From J027 sp034437655 (GTDB lineage Bacteria; Chloroflexota; Anaerolineae; Aggregatilineales; J027), in the NCBI GenBank assembly GCA_034437655.1, contig DAOTTU010000041.1:62001-126000 (forward strand): 64,000 nt of DNA. The letters run 5' to 3'. Below are positions 35,999 through 44,108 of the stretch, piece by piece. The notes under the pieces were generated by a model. The model was not told where the DNA came from and did no database searches. It was given only the letters and a program-made list of their open reading frames with translations. Each line of letters opens with the position of its first letter. Position 1 is the first letter of the stretch. Made by a program: the position numbers and the translations under genes.

Positions 35999-36012
35999 TG
36001 GATAAGTAAAGC

Positions 36013-36363
36013 ATGGAACACAAACAACAGATAAAAGATGGCTTACAGAAATGCCCGGTCGAAACGACACTCTCCGTTATCGGGGGTAAGTGGAAGCCGC
36101 TGATTATCTATAACTTGTTGGGAGGTACCAAGCGTTTCGGGGAACTGGGGCGCTGCATCCCAGACGCAACCCGGCGTATGCTCACCAAACACCTGCGCGA
36201 GCTGGAAGCAGACGGCATCGTTCACCGTGAAGTGTATGCCGAGGTGCCGCCCCGTGTGGAATATTCACTCACGGAGGTTGGGCGCAGTTTGCACCCCATC
36301 CTCAATGCAATGTTAAGCTGGGGTATCGAGCAGCAACAACGTTCCCACGAGGGAAATGGTTAA
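36013..36363 (+). CDS. HxlR-family transcriptional regulator
   Basis: This 116-residue winged helix-turn-helix protein is typical of the HxlR/YodB group: CPVETTLSVIGGKWKPLIIYNLL, FGELGRCIPDATRRMLTKHLR (in two overlapping motifs) and YSLTEVGRSLHPIL. The single conserved N-terminal cysteine (Cys14) is used as a thiol sensor in YodB-type members. It is divergent from the DsbA-like/NmrA-like operon with a shared operator-like palindrome, so it likely controls both. Confidence 0.92.
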   Translation: MEHKQQIKDGLQKCPVETTLSVIGGKWKPLIIYNLLGGTKRFGELGRCIPDATRRMLTKHLRELEADGIVHREVYAEVPPRVEYSLTEVGRSLHPILNAMLSWGIEQQQRSHEGNG

Positions 36364-36364
36364 T

Positions 36365-37354
36365 CTAGAGCATCCGCCAGAAACTAAACCCGATGCTTAA
36401 TATCAGCACACCCAACGCGACCCAGAAACGCTGCTGGGCGACCAGTTCGGAGAGTGAGGCTGTCTGATTTTTGACGCTTCTGGGCCGGCGTCGTTTCGAC
36501 AAACGGTCGTTGGCTGTGTCGCCAGTGTCAAGCCCAAGTCCATACCGCACACGGGTGATCTGGATGGTGATCAACAAGGCGAATGTGGCGAGAACGAGTC
36601 CCCCTAGCCATTCGGTCGTGAAAAAAGAATCAGCGGGCCCAATCCCTTCGTCGGTGATAATGCCTGCTTGTCGCAGAATGTTGTCGTAGAAGCGGAAATT
36701 GAAGTAGGCAAAGCTCCCTTGCAATAAGACACCCGGCCAGGGACTTTGGGCAACCAATGACAAATACGCGCCGACTATCCCCGCCAGTGCGTAGCCGACA
36801 AAGCCAATTGCCCCAACACCGCCAACCTGAACCAGCAGCATCCCAACAACGCCAAACACAACACCAATCAACACACTGCCCACCACACGCTGAACACCTT
36901 GCAGCGCAAATTGCAACGCACCCCACACCAATCCACCGAGTACCAACGGAAGTAATACAACGTCCGTAAGGATCAATACTTCCCAGTAGGCTTCCCAGTT
37001 ACCGAGAACATAAATTTCTGGCGGTGTGCTGGCTTCTGCGACGACATCATTCTGTAGCCATAACATCAACCACCATGCAATAAACCACACCGCACCAGCC
37101 GCCGGAATGCTCAGTGCAAGTGCAACCGAGTCGGGTTGCTTACCGAAAAATGCTTGTAGCGGCCACCCACTCCACAATACATAGCCGCCCAGTGGAATCA
37201 ACACAATTATGGCAATCAGTAGCGAACGCAAGCCAATCAGATCAGGTTGCTCATCCAGCAGCGGGATTCCCCCGGCAAGGCCAAAGATGACCGCTGCAAT
37301 AAACCAGAGCAACACGGGGAGTTGTCGCTGTCGCTGCACTATAGCATCTGACAT
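36365..37354 (-). CDS. polytopic membrane protein of unknown function
   Basis: This 329-residue protein has about nine hydrophobic segments, beginning with LLWFIAAVIFGLAGGIPLL and ending with WVALGVLILSIGFSFW. A Lys/Arg-rich loop (RLSKRRRPRSVKNQ) lies before the last segment. No transporter or enzyme motif is recognisable. It converges with the HxlR-type gene (1-base gap). Confidence 0.6.
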   Translation of the reverse strand: MSDAIVQRQRQLPVLLWFIAAVIFGLAGGIPLLDEQPDLIGLRSLLIAIIVLIPLGGYVLWSGWPLQAFFGKQPDSVALALSIPAAGAVWFIAWWLMLWLQNDVVAEASTPPEIYVLGNWEAYWEVLILTDVVLLPLVLGGLVWGALQFALQGVQRVVGSVLIGVVFGVVGMLLVQVGGVGAIGFVGYALAGIVGAYLSLVAQSPWPGVLLQGSFAYFNFRFYDNILRQAGIITDEGIGPADSFFTTEWLGGLVLATFALLITIQITRVRYGLGLDTGDTANDRLSKRRRPRSVKNQTASLSELVAQQRFWVALGVLILSIGFSFWRML

Positions 37355-37393
37355 CGTGATTTGTTCTGTAGATTATGTTGAAGTCAAGAAAAC

Positions 37394-37420
37394 AAAAATG
37401 ACCCCAACCGGGGCCATTCT
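37394..37420 (-). terminator. terminator after erpA
   Basis: On the minus strand GGCCCC-GGTT-GGGGTC forms a tight hairpin, extended by AATG/CATT-type pairs, followed by ATTTTTGTTTTC. It lies 20 bases after the erpA stop. Confidence 0.75.
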
Positions 37421-37439
37421 TTAACCTGCGCGATCATGG

Positions 37440-37871
37440 CTAGCTATAGCTACTACAACTGCCACCGCCCTGGTCCTGGGCACCTTCGCCGTTCTTGGGC
37501 TTGAAGGAGGTACCACAACCGCAACTTGAAGCAGCGTTCGGGTTGTCAATACGGAAGCCACCACCGACGAGCGCGTCTACAAAATCAATGTGCGCGCCAT
37601 GTACGTACATCAGGCTAGTGGGGTCTACAACCAGCTTCACACCATCGGTTTCGATAGTGGTGTCGTGGTCGGTTGGGTTTGCCTCAAATGCCATACCATA
37701 CTGCATTCCCGAGCAACCACCGCCTGCAACAAAGACACGCAGTGCGTGGTCCGTCAGACCACGTTGTGCGAAAAGTTCTTTGATCTTGGTCGCGGCCAGC
37801 GGTGTTACGGTCAATACTGGCGGGGTTTCATCAATGTTGACGCCATCGGTGTTAATTTTTACTTCAGCCAT
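37440..37871 (-). CDS. erpA: A-type iron-sulfur carrier (ErpA/IscA family)
   Basis: A-type carriers receive and deliver Fe-S clusters. The fold shows LTVTPLAATKIKELF, then GGGCSGMQYGMAF with the first cysteine and SSCGCGTSF with the paired cysteines. The 143-residue chain is longer than the ~107-115 usual. A Gly/Gln/Ser-rich tail holds one more cysteine (GGGSCSSYS), and the N-terminus is extended. AGGAG precedes the ATG. It has its own promoter at 37911-37939 and a terminator, and neighbours a SufR-like regulator. Confidence 0.93.
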   Translation of the reverse strand: MAEVKINTDGVNIDETPPVLTVTPLAATKIKELFAQRGLTDHALRVFVAGGGCSGMQYGMAFEANPTDHDTTIETDGVKLVVDPTSLMYVHGAHIDFVDALVGGGFRIDNPNAASSCGCGTSFKPKNGEGAQDQGGGSCSSYS

Positions 37872-37910
37872 TGCTGTCTCCTAACAAAAAATGCAATCCT
37901 GCTCAACAAC

Positions 37911-37939
37911 AGTGTAGCGGTTTAACGGACTGTGGTCAA
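37911..37939 (-). promoter_or_regulatory. sigma-70-type promoter for erpA
   Basis: On the minus strand TTGACC (37939-37934), a 17-base spacer and TACACT (37916-37911), 40 bases before the ATG. Confidence 0.65.
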
Positions 37940-37965
37940 CTTAATAAAACAAATATCCATACAAA

Positions 37966-38634
37966 TTATTGCGCAATGTTTTCAAATGCGCTGGCCGAGA
38001 TATAATAGTCGCAGCTTGCGTTGCCATCTGCAACCGTCCCCATGCGACGCGGAACCACGCCACCGAGCAAACGTGACATTAGGCGCATATCCAGATGACA
38101 AACGTCATCATGGCTGCCTGTCAATTTTTCGAATGGACAATTCTGCGTGCTAAGAATCCAGCCGTCGCCTTCATCATCCTCGATCGGACGCCATGTTGCC
38201 TGATAGCCCTGCTTGTTCAAGAACGCAACAATGTGGTCAAGGCGTTCCGGCATTGGTAAATCAGGAATCAACGCCTCAGACGCCATTTCATCCGCTGCCC
38301 CTTCAATAATGACATTGACCTGCTCATTGGGTAGGTGGTTGTGCAATTGGTTCAAAATAACGTGAGCCAGGCCAGCATAATTTGTTGGGAAGAGATCCAG
38401 CGCTTTTTCAGTCAGATGATACACATACTGGGGGCGGCCCGGGGCATCGCGGCGACGGACAGACGGCGCTTCGACCAGGCCATTCATGCGCAACACGTCA
38501 AGGTGATGGCGAATGGTGGCAGCAGTAACCCGTTTTTCAGTGCGGGTGTGCAGCGCTTCAACGATCTCATCGACTGTGGAGTCACCATTAGCTTTGAGGA
38601 TTTCAAGGATATGTTGCCGCGTTTCTTGAATCAT
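37966..38634 (-). CDS. SufR-like winged-helix regulator with cysteine cluster
   Basis: The protein has 222 residues from the ATG at 38634. The N-terminal winged helix has HILEILKANGDSTVDEIVEA and AATIRHHLDVLRMNGLVEA. The C-terminal half has cysteines at NCPF, VCHLD and SCDYYI, the spacing seen in SufR-type Fe-S-sensing repressors. These repress suf or other Fe-S assembly genes when they carry a cluster. Its position upstream of erpA supports Fe-S control; no suf operon is in the window. A perfect dyad overlaps its promoter. Confidence 0.8.
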   Translation of the reverse strand: MIQETRQHILEILKANGDSTVDEIVEALHTRTEKRVTAATIRHHLDVLRMNGLVEAPSVRRRDAPGRPQYVYHLTEKALDLFPTNYAGLAHVILNQLHNHLPNEQVNVIIEGAADEMASEALIPDLPMPERLDHIVAFLNKQGYQATWRPIEDDEGDGWILSTQNCPFEKLTGSHDDVCHLDMRLMSRLLGGVVPRRMGTVADGNASCDYYISASAFENIAQ

Positions 38635-38679
38635 GCGTTGTCTCAAGATTCTCAAATTTTCGTATGGATAATTAGTTTA

Positions 38680-38709
38680 ATCCTAACACGCACATTTTCA
38701 AAATGTCAA
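38680..38709 (-). promoter_or_regulatory. promoter of the SufR-like gene with overlapping palindrome
   Basis: On the minus strand TTGACA (38709-38704), an 18-base spacer and TAGGAT (38685-38680). A perfect 15-base dyad ACATTTT-C-AAAATGT (38692-38706) overlaps the -35 box and spacer, a good place for autorepression. Confidence 0.6.
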
Positions 38710-38810
38710 ATGTATTAGAATCTATATGCAACGCATCACCTCGGCATTTTCACACCGTCAGTGCAGCCATTTGTATTCACTAAACAGCAACACTGTACCG
38801 ATTGCCACAG

Positions 38811-39326
38811 CTAACGGATAGCTTCCCAGGCGAGGTGTTGTAGTTCCGGCATTATGAGCTTCTGCATCGCCAGATTAACAGCGTTCCTGCTCCCCGGCAT
38901 TGAGACAATCACCTTGCCACGATATACGCCTGCAATCGCACGTGATAGCATCGCCGCCGCACCAACCTCCTCGTAGCTCAACATACGAAACAATTCACCA
39001 AAACCGGGTAACGTTTTTTCAAGTTTGCGGGCCACAACATCATACGTCCGGTCACGCGGTGCTATCCCTGTGCCGCCATTGATGAGGATAACGCGAGCTT
39101 TGCTTTCTGGCTGCACGAGTTCTTCTAACAAGGCTTCAATAGCAGCAGCCTCGTCTTTGATGATGTTATAAGCAACAACTTCGTGCCCGGCTTCAGCCAG
39201 ATATTGGCGGATGGTCTGCCCGCTGGTGTCATTTTCGGCGGTGCGGGTGTCACTGCATGTGATGATAGCGCACGGCACACTCTTAAAGGCTTCGGCCGCC
39301 TGTTCGCGATGGTCTTCACTACCCAT
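38811..39326 (-). CDS. moaB: molybdopterin biosynthesis protein MoaB/MogA-like
   Basis: This 171-residue MoCF-domain protein catalyses or supports adenylylation of molybdopterin. It has AIITCSDTRTAENDTSGQ, VILINGGTGIAPRDRTYDV (conserved GGTG loop) and MPGSRNAVNLAM. The start was set at the ATG at 39326, with GGAGGATT upstream. No other moa/moe gene is in the window. It follows nuoI across a terminator-like hairpin. Confidence 0.92.
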   Translation of the reverse strand: MGSEDHREQAAEAFKSVPCAIITCSDTRTAENDTSGQTIRQYLAEAGHEVVAYNIIKDEAAAIEALLEELVQPESKARVILINGGTGIAPRDRTYDVVARKLEKTLPGFGELFRMLSYEEVGAAAMLSRAIAGVYRGKVIVSMPGSRNAVNLAMQKLIMPELQHLAWEAIR

Positions 39327-39340
39327 AGAAATCCTCCCTG

Positions 39341-39374
39341 AAACAATAGACAGGAGCAAGCTAGCCCCTGTCTA
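39341..39374 (-). terminator. terminator-like hairpin after nuoI
   Basis: On the minus strand TAGACAGGGGC and GCTCCTGTCTA pair over 11 bp with one mismatch and a 6-base loop, followed by TTGTTT. It lies 31 bases after the nuoI stop and before moaB. Confidence 0.6.
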
Positions 39375-39404
39375 CAAATTACGGCTGTCACTCGTGCAGC
39401 AAGC

Positions 39405-41072
39405 CTAGCCTGCGGCATCTTCAATCGTTGTTCCGGCTTCTTTGGCCGCCTTCTTCGCCTGCGAGAGGGCTTTGCGGTGTTCGGATGGCGGCTTGTAGGT
39501 CTTATCCTTGATCATTTGCTGTAACTTCACCGCTGCCGCCGCGCGGGTCGGCAAATCCAGCCCTTCGTTAGCAGCCATATTCGCCAACTCAGTCGGGTCG
39601 TCGGTGTCCACACTGGCCCCACCTGTCGCGGCGGGGGTTGGTTGCGGTTCAGCAGGGACTTCCGCTGCGGTGGCAGGTGTCGGCGGAACAGCGTCCTGTG
39701 CTGGTGCTGGGGCGTTGCTCACGGAGACAGGCTCGTTGCTGAAGCCAGCAGCAATGTCGTCAATCGTCTTGTCTTGTGCTTTAGCCGCTTTCTTTGCCGC
39801 GGAAAGGGCTTTACGCTGTTCAGAGCCAGGCTTGAACTCTTTACCCTTAATCCCTGCTTCCAATTTCACCGCTGCCGCCGCACGGGCTTCAAGCGGCAAG
39901 CTCTCATCAGCCGACCATTTCGCAAGCTGATCCCAGTCGGCATTGTCAACATCAATGCTGATGCTCTGCTGTGCGGTGGTCTGTGCAGCGCGGTTGGGTG
40001 AGGCCGGCGGTTGCTGGGCGGATGTCGGTTGTGGTGCGGCCGCTTGCTGTTGTATTACCTGCCCGGGTTGGAAGTTTGCGGCAATGTCATCAATGGTTGT
40101 GTCTTGAGCCTTTGCCGCCTTTTTGGCCGCAGATACTGCTTTACGGTGCGAGGGCGCTGGCTTAAATTCCTTACCCTTGATGCCTGCTTCCAGCTTCACG
40201 GCCGCCGCAGCACGGGCTTCGAGTGGCAAGCTATCATCAGAAGACCACTTCGCAAGCTGGTCCCAGTCGGCACCTTCAACGTCAATCGAGATGGTGGTCG
40301 TCTGCGGCTGAGCCGGGGCAACGTTGGCAGCCGGGGCACCAGTTGGAGCGGCCTGTGGCGCAGCAGCAGCGGCAGCCTGTGCTTGCCGTGCAGCAGCCAG
40401 GTCAGGATTATTCACAGATTGGTCGCGCAAATCCCAGACTGGATCAGTGAGATCAACACCCTGTTTCTTGGCAACCTTCTTCATGTCCTTATGTTCCCAC
40501 TGGCCGCGAGCTTCAGCTTCTTCAAGCGCACGGGTAGGAGCAATGGTCTGCCAGTAACGAACTTCCTTCGAAAGACGCTTCTTGTCGTAAATGTGCGTCG
40601 TGGTGCGGTCAAAAGAGGACAACTCATAGTCATGGTCCATCTTAATCGCGTCAAAGGGGCAGTATTCAGCGCAGTAGCCGCAATTCATGCAGATGTCGAT
40701 GTCAATGTAGAATGCTTCGGGCTCAGGCTTGGGGCGGCCGGTGTCCGGGTCTTTACCACGCACAATCCAGATACACTGCGGCGGGCACACTTTCGCGCAG
40801 ATACCGCATGACGTACACCAATCATAGCTGGGCGCATAGGGATCGTCGTGGTTGTTCACGACCAGAAACGGAATGAAGCGGAAACGTTCGGGCACGGCCA
40901 TCTTCTCGTCGGGATACTCAACGGTGTTGATACCCTTGGCCTGTGTGCCCTGGCGTTTTTCGAATGTTTCTTGTTCCGTACGGGTGCCAGCCCATTCGAG
41001 GTCGCTGATATAGGTGTCAATAAAGCGCCGTAGCGTGACGCCCAGTCCTTTCAAAATACCAGTTCCGTACAT
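39405..41072 (-). CDS. nuoI: NADH-quinone oxidoreductase subunit I with three-copy C-terminal repeat extension
   Basis: Residues 1-180 are NuoI, the 8Fe ferredoxin-like subunit of complex I. The cluster motifs are CTSCGICAKVCPPQC (Cys86, 89, 92, 96) and CMNCGYCAEYCP (Cys128, 131, 134, 138). Residues 181-555 are an extension not found in normal ~170-200-residue NuoI. It consists of an Ala/Gln/Pro-rich linker and three related ~72-residue modules at 260-333, 370-443 and 486-555. Each has a DWDQLAKWS-like start, RAAAAVKL, a KGKEFKP-type turn, RKALSAAKKAAK and TIDDIA. Modules 1 and 2 are almost identical. GGAGG precedes the ATG. Confidence 0.92.
   Translation of the reverse strand: MYGTGILKGLGVTLRRFIDTYISDLEWAGTRTEQETFEKRQGTQAKGINTVEYPDEKMAVPERFRFIPFLVVNNHDDPYAPSYDWCTSCGICAKVCPPQCIWIVRGKDPDTGRPKPEPEAFYIDIDICMNCGYCAEYCPFDAIKMDHDYELSSFDRTTTHIYDKKRLSKEVRYWQTIAPTRALEEAEARGQWEHKDMKKVAKKQGVDLTDPVWDLRDQSVNNPDLAAARQAQAAAAAAPQAAPTGAPAANVAPAQPQTTTISIDVEGADWDQLAKWSSDDSLPLEARAAAAVKLEAGIKGKEFKPAPSHRKAVSAAKKAAKAQDTTIDDIAANFQPGQVIQQQAAAPQPTSAQQPPASPNRAAQTTAQQSISIDVDNADWDQLAKWSADESLPLEARAAAAVKLEAGIKGKEFKPGSEQRKALSAAKKAAKAQDKTIDDIAAGFSNEPVSVSNAPAPAQDAVPPTPATAAEVPAEPQPTPAATGGASVDTDDPTELANMAANEGLDLPTRAAAAVKLQQMIKDKTYKPPSEHRKALSQAKKAAKEAGTTIEDAAG
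39408..39617 (-). repeat. NuoI C-terminal module, copy 3
   Basis: Encodes residues 486-555. It is the most diverged copy (TELANMAANEGLDLPTRAAAAVKL, then KTYKPPSEHRKALSQAKKAA in a second stretch). Confidence 0.8.
39744..39965 (-). repeat. NuoI C-terminal module, copy 2
   Basis: Encodes residues 370-443. It differs from copy 1 at only about a dozen of 74 positions (SADES for SSDDS, GSEQRKAL for APSHRKAV). Confidence 0.85.
40074..40295 (-). repeat. NuoI C-terminal module, copy 1
   Basis: Encodes residues 260-333, ISIDVEGADWDQLAKWSSDD through TTIDDIAANF. The offset to copy 2 is 330 bases. Confidence 0.85.
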
Positions 41073-41079
41073 TTTTCCT

Positions 41080-41137
41080 CCTCAGGCTCGACGTCGAGTC
41101 GAGGTTATTTTTAATGAGGGATCATACACGACCCCTC
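41080..41137 (-). promoter_or_regulatory. two hairpins in the nuoCD-nuoI spacer, one next to the nuoI ribosome site
   Basis: In the 106-base spacer, GAGGGGTC/GATCCCTC (41137-41116) forms an 8-bp stem. CTCGACGTCGAG (41087-41098), flanked by CCTC and GAGG, forms a second one whose 3' side is part of the nuoI Shine-Dalgarno sequence. Confidence 0.5.
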
Positions 41138-41178
41138 TACTGCAATAGCTAAATTTAGTTACGACAACGGTCGCACCA

Positions 41179-43041
41179 CTAACGGTCAACTTCACCAAGT
41201 ACGATGTCTATCGAACCAAGAATAACGACAAGGTCCGCAACCTTATGCCCCTTGGACATTTCCTCAAGGGCCGTCAGGTTGATAAAACTTGGGGCGCGGA
41301 CATGATAGCGCCACGGGTTCTGGTCAAAGTCTTTGCCATCACGCGCAACGACATAATACCCCAGTTCACCTTTGGGATTTTCAACGCGGCCATAGGCTTC
41401 ACCTGCCCCACCCATACGCGGTGAGTAGGCATCCAGCCCAAAGACGTTCATACCTGCTGTCTCTTCAAGACGTGGGTAAACCTGCTTCAAGATGCGGATG
41501 CTCTGGCGCATTTCTTCCAGGCGAACGAGGTAACGGTCATACACATCACCGTTACGCCCTACCGGGATGTCAAATTCCAGTTCGGGGTAGATGCTGTAGG
41601 GTTGGGCACGACGAACGTCATAAGGCACGCCACTTGCACGCAAAACCGGGCCAGCAGTGCTATATGCAACGGCTAGTTCTGGCGGCAAGATACCCACACC
41701 TTTCGACCGGGCACGGATGATTTCGTTCTGGGTCAGCAGGCGGTCATATTCCTCAGTGAAGCGTGGCAGACGCTCAAAGATCATTTCTTTAAGGAACTTC
41801 ATCGTGTCAATATCGCGCACGACGTCGTTTTCAAGAATGGCTTCGGCCCGCATCCGTGCTGGCAGTTCATAAGCCACACCACCAAAGCGCATATAGTTGC
41901 ACATCATACGTGCGCCGGCCACCGCTTCGAAGAAGTCCAGAACCAATTCACGTTCGTAGATTCCATATAGCGCCGGGGTGAAGAATGCGCCCATGTCGTT
42001 GAGCAAAAAGCCAATTGCCCAGGCATGGTTCACGTAGCGTGTCAGCTCGACCATCAACACACGAATCAGCTCAGCACGTTCAGTCGGCTGTGAAAATCCT
42101 TTGACGCCGTTACGTTCCATTAATTCTTCAACTGCCAGCGCATAACCATGATTATTGCCCATACTGCTGATGTAGTCGAGGCGGTCTGTGAACGGCATGT
42201 TCATAATCCAGGCGTTGCGCTCACCGATTTTTTCATGGTTGCGGTGCAAGTAACCCATCACAGGTTCAAGCGTTTCAACGGTTTCACCATTGAGGGTCGC
42301 TACCATACGGAACACGCCGTGGGTGCTGGGGTGGTGGGGGCCAAGGTTTACAATGAGACGGTCAGTATTAATGCCACCTTCAATCTGTACGCCGAGGTTT
42401 AGCCCCTCGTAGTGGTCATCTTCCGAAATATCGTAGACCTGATCCATCGTGAAGCCTTCAGGATACTTCACGTTTTTACCGAAGGGATTGTGTTCTTCAG
42501 AGCGCCACACATCACCACCCGGCCACCGAGAGCCAAAGGGCTTGTGTTCATCTTCGTAGTAGGCTTCTTTCCAATCCTTGCGCAGCGGATGGCCTTCGAA
42601 GCCCTCCCACATCAAAATGCGCTTGAGGTTCGGGTGGCCTTCAAAGTAAATGCCCATCAGGTCATAGGCTTCACGCTCTTGAAAATCAGCGCCGGGCCAG
42701 ACATTCACGACGCTGGGCAGTGTCGCCACATCGCGCGGGGTACGGGCTTTCAATACCAGTGGGTCGCCGCCGGTGGTGCGGTAACAGTGATAGACCATCT
42801 CAAAATAGTCGCCCCACTCATGATAGTCAACGGCGGTGGCACTGGCGAGGTAGTCATAGCCAAGTTCATCACGCACCTGTTGGGCCACCTCATTGAGTGA
42901 CTCACCTTCAACAATGAGCCCACTGAAGTTTTCGCGGTCGTCAAGCTGGACCTTATCTTCAAAACGCTCAGAAAGCGCGGTGAGGGCCTCCTGATTAGGG
43001 TCAGCAACGACCTCTCGAGACGGTTGTACCTGGTCAGTCAT
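41179..43041 (-). CDS. nuoCD: NADH-quinone oxidoreductase subunits C and D, fused
   Basis: One 620-residue chain carries NuoC (about 1-190, with PSVVNVWPGADFQEREAYDLMGI and RILMWEGFEGHPLRKDW) and NuoD (about 225-620, with NLGPHHPSTHGVFRM, PVMGYLHRNHEKIGE and the C-terminal LGSIDIVLGEVDR). These form the quinone-side peripheral arm of complex I. Fused NuoCD is known in several lineages. AAGGAG lies before the ATG, which is 15 bases after nuoB. The gene order is nuoB-nuoCD-nuoI; other subunits are elsewhere. Confidence 0.96.
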   Translation of the reverse strand: MTDQVQPSREVVADPNQEALTALSERFEDKVQLDDRENFSGLIVEGESLNEVAQQVRDELGYDYLASATAVDYHEWGDYFEMVYHCYRTTGGDPLVLKARTPRDVATLPSVVNVWPGADFQEREAYDLMGIYFEGHPNLKRILMWEGFEGHPLRKDWKEAYYEDEHKPFGSRWPGGDVWRSEEHNPFGKNVKYPEGFTMDQVYDISEDDHYEGLNLGVQIEGGINTDRLIVNLGPHHPSTHGVFRMVATLNGETVETLEPVMGYLHRNHEKIGERNAWIMNMPFTDRLDYISSMGNNHGYALAVEELMERNGVKGFSQPTERAELIRVLMVELTRYVNHAWAIGFLLNDMGAFFTPALYGIYERELVLDFFEAVAGARMMCNYMRFGGVAYELPARMRAEAILENDVVRDIDTMKFLKEMIFERLPRFTEEYDRLLTQNEIIRARSKGVGILPPELAVAYSTAGPVLRASGVPYDVRRAQPYSIYPELEFDIPVGRNGDVYDRYLVRLEEMRQSIRILKQVYPRLEETAGMNVFGLDAYSPRMGGAGEAYGRVENPKGELGYYVVARDGKDFDQNPWRYHVRAPSFINLTALEEMSKGHKVADLVVILGSIDIVLGEVDR

Positions 43042-43056
43042 GGATGTTTTGCTCCT

Positions 43057-43740
43057 TTAGTCGCCAGCTTCCGCGACAGTTGTTTCTTGATTCGCGGCGG
43101 CCGCTGCTTCGTCACGCAGGGTAGAGGTCTGGCGCGGGTCAATAATATCAGGTCCAAGCACAGGAATTGGCACTTCGTCAATCGGGCCACGGCTGTACCA
43201 GGGCGTGCTGTTGGGCTGGAAGATTTGCTGCCCCTCCATCTTCTTGTGCAGGGTCAGGAAGCCATGAATCAGGGCTTGCGGGGTAGGCGGGCACCCGGGC
43301 ACGTACACATCAACGGGGATATATTTGTCAATGCCGCTGACAACGTTATAGCCCTCTTTAAACGGCCCACCACCAGACGCACACGCCCCCATCGCCAGCA
43401 CATACTTGGGCTCAGGCATCTGGTTATAGATACGCACAATTGGCACCACCATTTTCTTGGTGACAGTACCAGAAACGATCAACAGGTCAGCCTGGCGTGG
43501 GCTAGCCCGCATAACTTCCATGCCAAAGCGGGACATGTCATAGCGGCCCGATGCAGTGGCGATCATTTCAATGGCGCAGCAGGCCAACCCGAACAATACC
43601 GGCCAGGTGGACCGTGCGCGTGACCAATTGTAGATACGGCTGAGTGATGTAGCAGCGACAGTGCCCCGCAACTCGTCCGGCACCGGGACGTCGGGATCGT
43701 GAAGTTCATGTAGATTAATCGGCTCATGTTGCCTACTCAT
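43057..43740 (-). CDS. nuoB: NADH-quinone oxidoreductase subunit B
   Basis: NuoB carries the terminal N2 [4Fe-4S] cluster of complex I. Ligands are visible in LFGLACCAIEM, MGACASGGG and VPGCPPTPQALIHGF. The core motif IVSGTVTKKM is intact. The C-terminus has ~25 extra residues rich in Ala and Glu. The ATG at 43740 (MSRQHEP) has GAGGAG upstream; that start overlaps the iscX stop by 8 bases. Confidence 0.95.
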   Translation of the reverse strand: MSRQHEPINLHELHDPDVPVPDELRGTVAATSLSRIYNWSRARSTWPVLFGLACCAIEMIATASGRYDMSRFGMEVMRASPRQADLLIVSGTVTKKMVVPIVRIYNQMPEPKYVLAMGACASGGGPFKEGYNVVSGIDKYIPVDVYVPGCPPTPQALIHGFLTLHKKMEGQQIFQPNSTPWYSRGPIDEVPIPVLGPDIIDPRQTSTLRDEAAAAANQETTVAEAGD

Positions 43741-43948
43741 GGAAGGTAGCCTCCTCATACCAGAATCGTAATATTTCTACCAGTAAATCCTCGTTCGCAA
43801 GAATTGCTTCGTCTGCAAAATCAGGCAATGCCACAATTAAGTCAAGAAGCTGCGACGTACTGACGGTTTCGGGGTCCAACGCCGGGTGCTGTTTCATCAA
43901 CGCCAGCACTATTGCATATGTTGAATCCCAGTAAAGCGGATTACCCAT
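43733..43948 (-). CDS. iscX: IscX-family iron-sulfur assembly regulator
   Basis: This 71-residue acidic protein aligns with IscX: YWDSTYAIVLALMKQHPALDP (compare W-D---I---L---P-LDP), then a TSQLLDLIVALPDF middle and NEDLLVEILRFWYEEA at the end. IscX binds the cysteine desulfurase IscS and iron and modulates Fe-S assembly in proteobacteria. Here it has no isc neighbours and instead precedes nuoB, whose start codon it overlaps by 8 bases, implying translational coupling. It is shorter-range evidence than a full domain search would give. Confidence 0.78.
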   Translation of the reverse strand: MGNPLYWDSTYAIVLALMKQHPALDPETVSTSQLLDLIVALPDFADEAILANEDLLVEILRFWYEEATFHE

Positions 43949-44069
43949 TCCTAATTTTTCGCTAGTATTTTAACAGGTGTTTGGATGCACGCCAGACCGT
44001 GGTTAACACGATCTTTTACAACCCATTCTACCAATAATTCCAATTTTCACAAAGTTTATTTCATTTATT

Positions 44070-44093
44070 GGGCAGGGCAACATCACCCTGCCC
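44070..44093 (-). terminator. strong hairpin after the aldehyde dehydrogenase gene
   Basis: A perfect 8-bp stem GGGCAGGG/CCCTGCCC with an 8-base loop, 16 bases past the stop codon. The following minus-strand sequence is A-rich rather than T-rich, so termination efficiency is uncertain. Confidence 0.55.
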
Positions 44094-44108
44094 TTATTCA
44101 GGTAGCGG

